Below, piece after piece: positions 5,926 to 6,951 of a DNA stretch of 6,951 bases; position 1 is the first letter of the stretch, and the number at the start of each line of letters is the position of its first letter. Source of the stretch: JACRBK01 sp964427955. Lineage in GTDB: Bacteria > Chloroflexota > Anaerolineae > Aggregatilineales > Aggregatilineaceae. Location of the stretch: NCBI GenBank assembly GCA_964427955.1, contig CAYRWY010000325.1:1-6951 (forward strand), in the 5' to 3' direction. A program made the position numbers and the translations under genes. A model generated the notes under the pieces. The model worked only from the letters and a program-made list of their open reading frames with translations. It did not search any database and was not told where the DNA came from.

Positions 5926-6009
5926 CACCACAGAGGACACGGAGAAAAGCAAGAGAAAAAAAGAAAAAATCTCTGCTCTTCCTCTGTGTGCTCTGTGCCC
6001 TCTGTGGTG
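5926..6009. repeat. Inverted repeat with CACCACAGAGG termini
   Basis: CACCACAGAGGACACGGAG (5926-5944) pairs with CTCTGTGCCCTCTGTGGTG (5991-6009) at 17 of 19 positions. The loop is purine-rich on its left side, with runs of A. It starts 12 bases after the phosphatase stop and ends 38 bases before the next ATG. It is unrelated in sequence to the CCCCTCTCC repeats. Similar terminal sequences recur, to my knowledge, in intergenic regions of many environmental bacteria, but no transposase is present here. Confidence 0.75.
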
Positions 6010-6047
6010 CAATGCTTTTTTGTTCTTTAGATTATGAGGCGAAAAAA

Positions 6048-6951
6048 ATGACTTCAAAACATACCCTGACCCGGCGGGAAGTGCTGCGCGCGGCTGGGCT
6101 GCTGGCTAGCGGGGCGCTGATCCCCGGCCTGCGCCCGGATCGCGAAGCGCTGGCGCGTTGGAACGAGGCGCTGCCTAAAGTCGCGCTGGCCCAGGCGGAC
6201 TCGTATGACCGGGACCTGATCCGCCAGCAGGTGCGCGGCCAGATCGAGGCGCTGGGCGGGCTGGCGGACGTGGTGCACCCCGGCGATAAAGTCGCGATCA
6301 AAGTCAACCTGACCGGGGGGACGTGGTGGCAGAGCCAGATCGACTTCCCGGCGGTCGAGAGTATGGTCACCCACCCGGAAGTCGTGCGGGCGCTGGTCGA
6401 AGTCGTGCTCGAAGCGGACCCCGCCGAGGTGAGCATCGTCGAGGCGATCTGGGATGAGCAGTCTTACGACCTGTGGGGCTACACCGAGATCGCGGATGAT
6501 CTCGGCGTGAAGCTGGTCAACCTCAACGAAAGCGAGGAGTTCATCACCCGGCCCGTCGGCAAGGGCGCGCTGGTCTACAAGGAATTCAAGCTGCACCCGA
6601 TCCTGGACGAAACCGACGTGTTCATGTCCGTCGCCAAGATGAAATGCCACGCCAGCGCGGGCGTCACGCAGTCGATGAAGAATCTGGTCGGGATCACGCC
6701 GCTCCAGTTGTACATGCAGTCCGGCGACAGCAACCGCACGGCGCTGCATGGACCGGGGGATGCCTACCGGACGCGCCTGCCCGGCGTGATCGTGGACCTC
6801 AACCGCGCGCGCCCGATCCACTTCTCGCTGATCGACGGCGTCAAGACCTCCGAAGGCGGCGAGGGACCCTGGCTGGAAGGCTGGAGTCCGGTCGAGCCGG
6901 GCATCCTGGTCGCGGGCAAAAACCCGGTGGCGACGGATGCTGTCGCGACGG
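6048..6951 (+). CDS. Tat-exported DUF362 protein, 5' part
   Basis: The frame is open from the ATG at 6048 to the window edge (301 codons), so the C-terminus is missing. GAGG (6036-6039) stands eight bases upstream. Residues 1-30 look like a twin-arginine signal peptide: LTRREVLRAAG followed by a weakly hydrophobic LLASGALIPGL. The rest matches the DUF362 family: KVAIKVNLTGG (81-91), THPEVVRALVEVV (108-120), SIVEAIWDE (129-137), the family core KMKCHASAGVTQSMKNLVG (198-216), HGPGDAYR, a PGVIVDLNRARP segment (246-256), DGVKTSEGGEGPW (263-275) and KNPVATDAVA (291-300). DUF362 proteins have no settled general function; some carry ferredoxin clusters, and none is visible in this portion. Tat export suggests folding or cofactor insertion in the cytoplasm before secretion. 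Cys200 replaces the Thr usual in the KxKTH motif. The family call is strong; the activity is unknown. Confidence 0.85.
   Translation, partial: MTSKHTLTRREVLRAAGLLASGALIPGLRPDREALARWNEALPKVALAQADSYDRDLIRQQVRGQIEALGGLADVVHPGDKVAIKVNLTGGTWWQSQIDFPAVESMVTHPEVVRALVEVVLEADPAEVSIVEAIWDEQSYDLWGYTEIADDLGVKLVNLNESEEFITRPVGKGALVYKEFKLHPILDETDVFMSVAKMKCHASAGVTQSMKNLVGITPLQLYMQSGDSNRTALHGPGDAYRTRLPGVIVDLNRARPIHFSLIDGVKTSEGGEGPWLEGWSPVEPGILVAGKNPVATDAVAT

Noticed and set aside
5113..6057. Minus-strand open frame of 314 codons opposite the phosphatase
   Set aside because: Its N-terminal part is translated inverted repeat (HHRGHRAHRGR-type text) and the remainder is antisense of the phosphatase gene.

Overview
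The window is a GC-rich bacterial chromosome segment carrying parts or all of six protein genes, with no RNA gene, transposase or CRISPR array. GC-rich third positions, secreted proteins with PPC and SH3b-type domains, and many short palindromic repeats at gene ends fit an environmental Chloroflexota (Anaerolineae-like) genome. That assignment is an inference from style, not proven by a marker gene.

Layout. Positions 3-764 (+) hold the 3' part of a GH31 alpha-xylosidase of the YicI type. Its reading frame breaks near its end, and the usual C-terminal beta-sandwich is missing. Positions 765-1253 are a convergent intergenic block packed with copies of one palindromic repeat (core CCCCTCTCC...GGAGAGGGG, outer arms CCTCACCCC/GGGGTGAGG). 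Positions 1254-2807 (-) encode a secreted alpha/beta hydrolase resembling platelet-activating-factor acetylhydrolase, fused to a PPC-like domain. Positions 2808-3015 are a divergent control region with a sigma-70 promoter, a 23-bp perfect Fur-box-like palindrome just downstream of its -10, and a second near-perfect 23-bp palindrome. Positions 3016-3846 (+) encode an FTR1/EfeU-family iron permease. Positions 3946-4893 (+) encode a secreted FecR-domain plus SH3-like protein. Another copy of the palindromic repeat and an intrinsic terminator follow. Positions 5128-5913 (+) encode an inositol-monophosphatase-family phosphatase, most likely starting at a TTG. A different inverted repeat (5926-6009) separates it from a Tat-exported DUF362 protein (6048 to the window end, incomplete).

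How the genes relate. The clearest logic is iron control of the permease: the operator sits where a bound Fur dimer would block RNA polymerase. The FecR-domain gene lies 99 bp downstream with its own possible -10 and could also receive read-through from the permease. Otherwise the genes look like separate transcription units, and most have a palindromic repeat immediately after the stop codon. I see no obvious new multi-gene system. The most notable items are the damaged GH31 gene ending at a repeat, the nested arrangement of repeat arms, and the two-operator control region of the iron permease.
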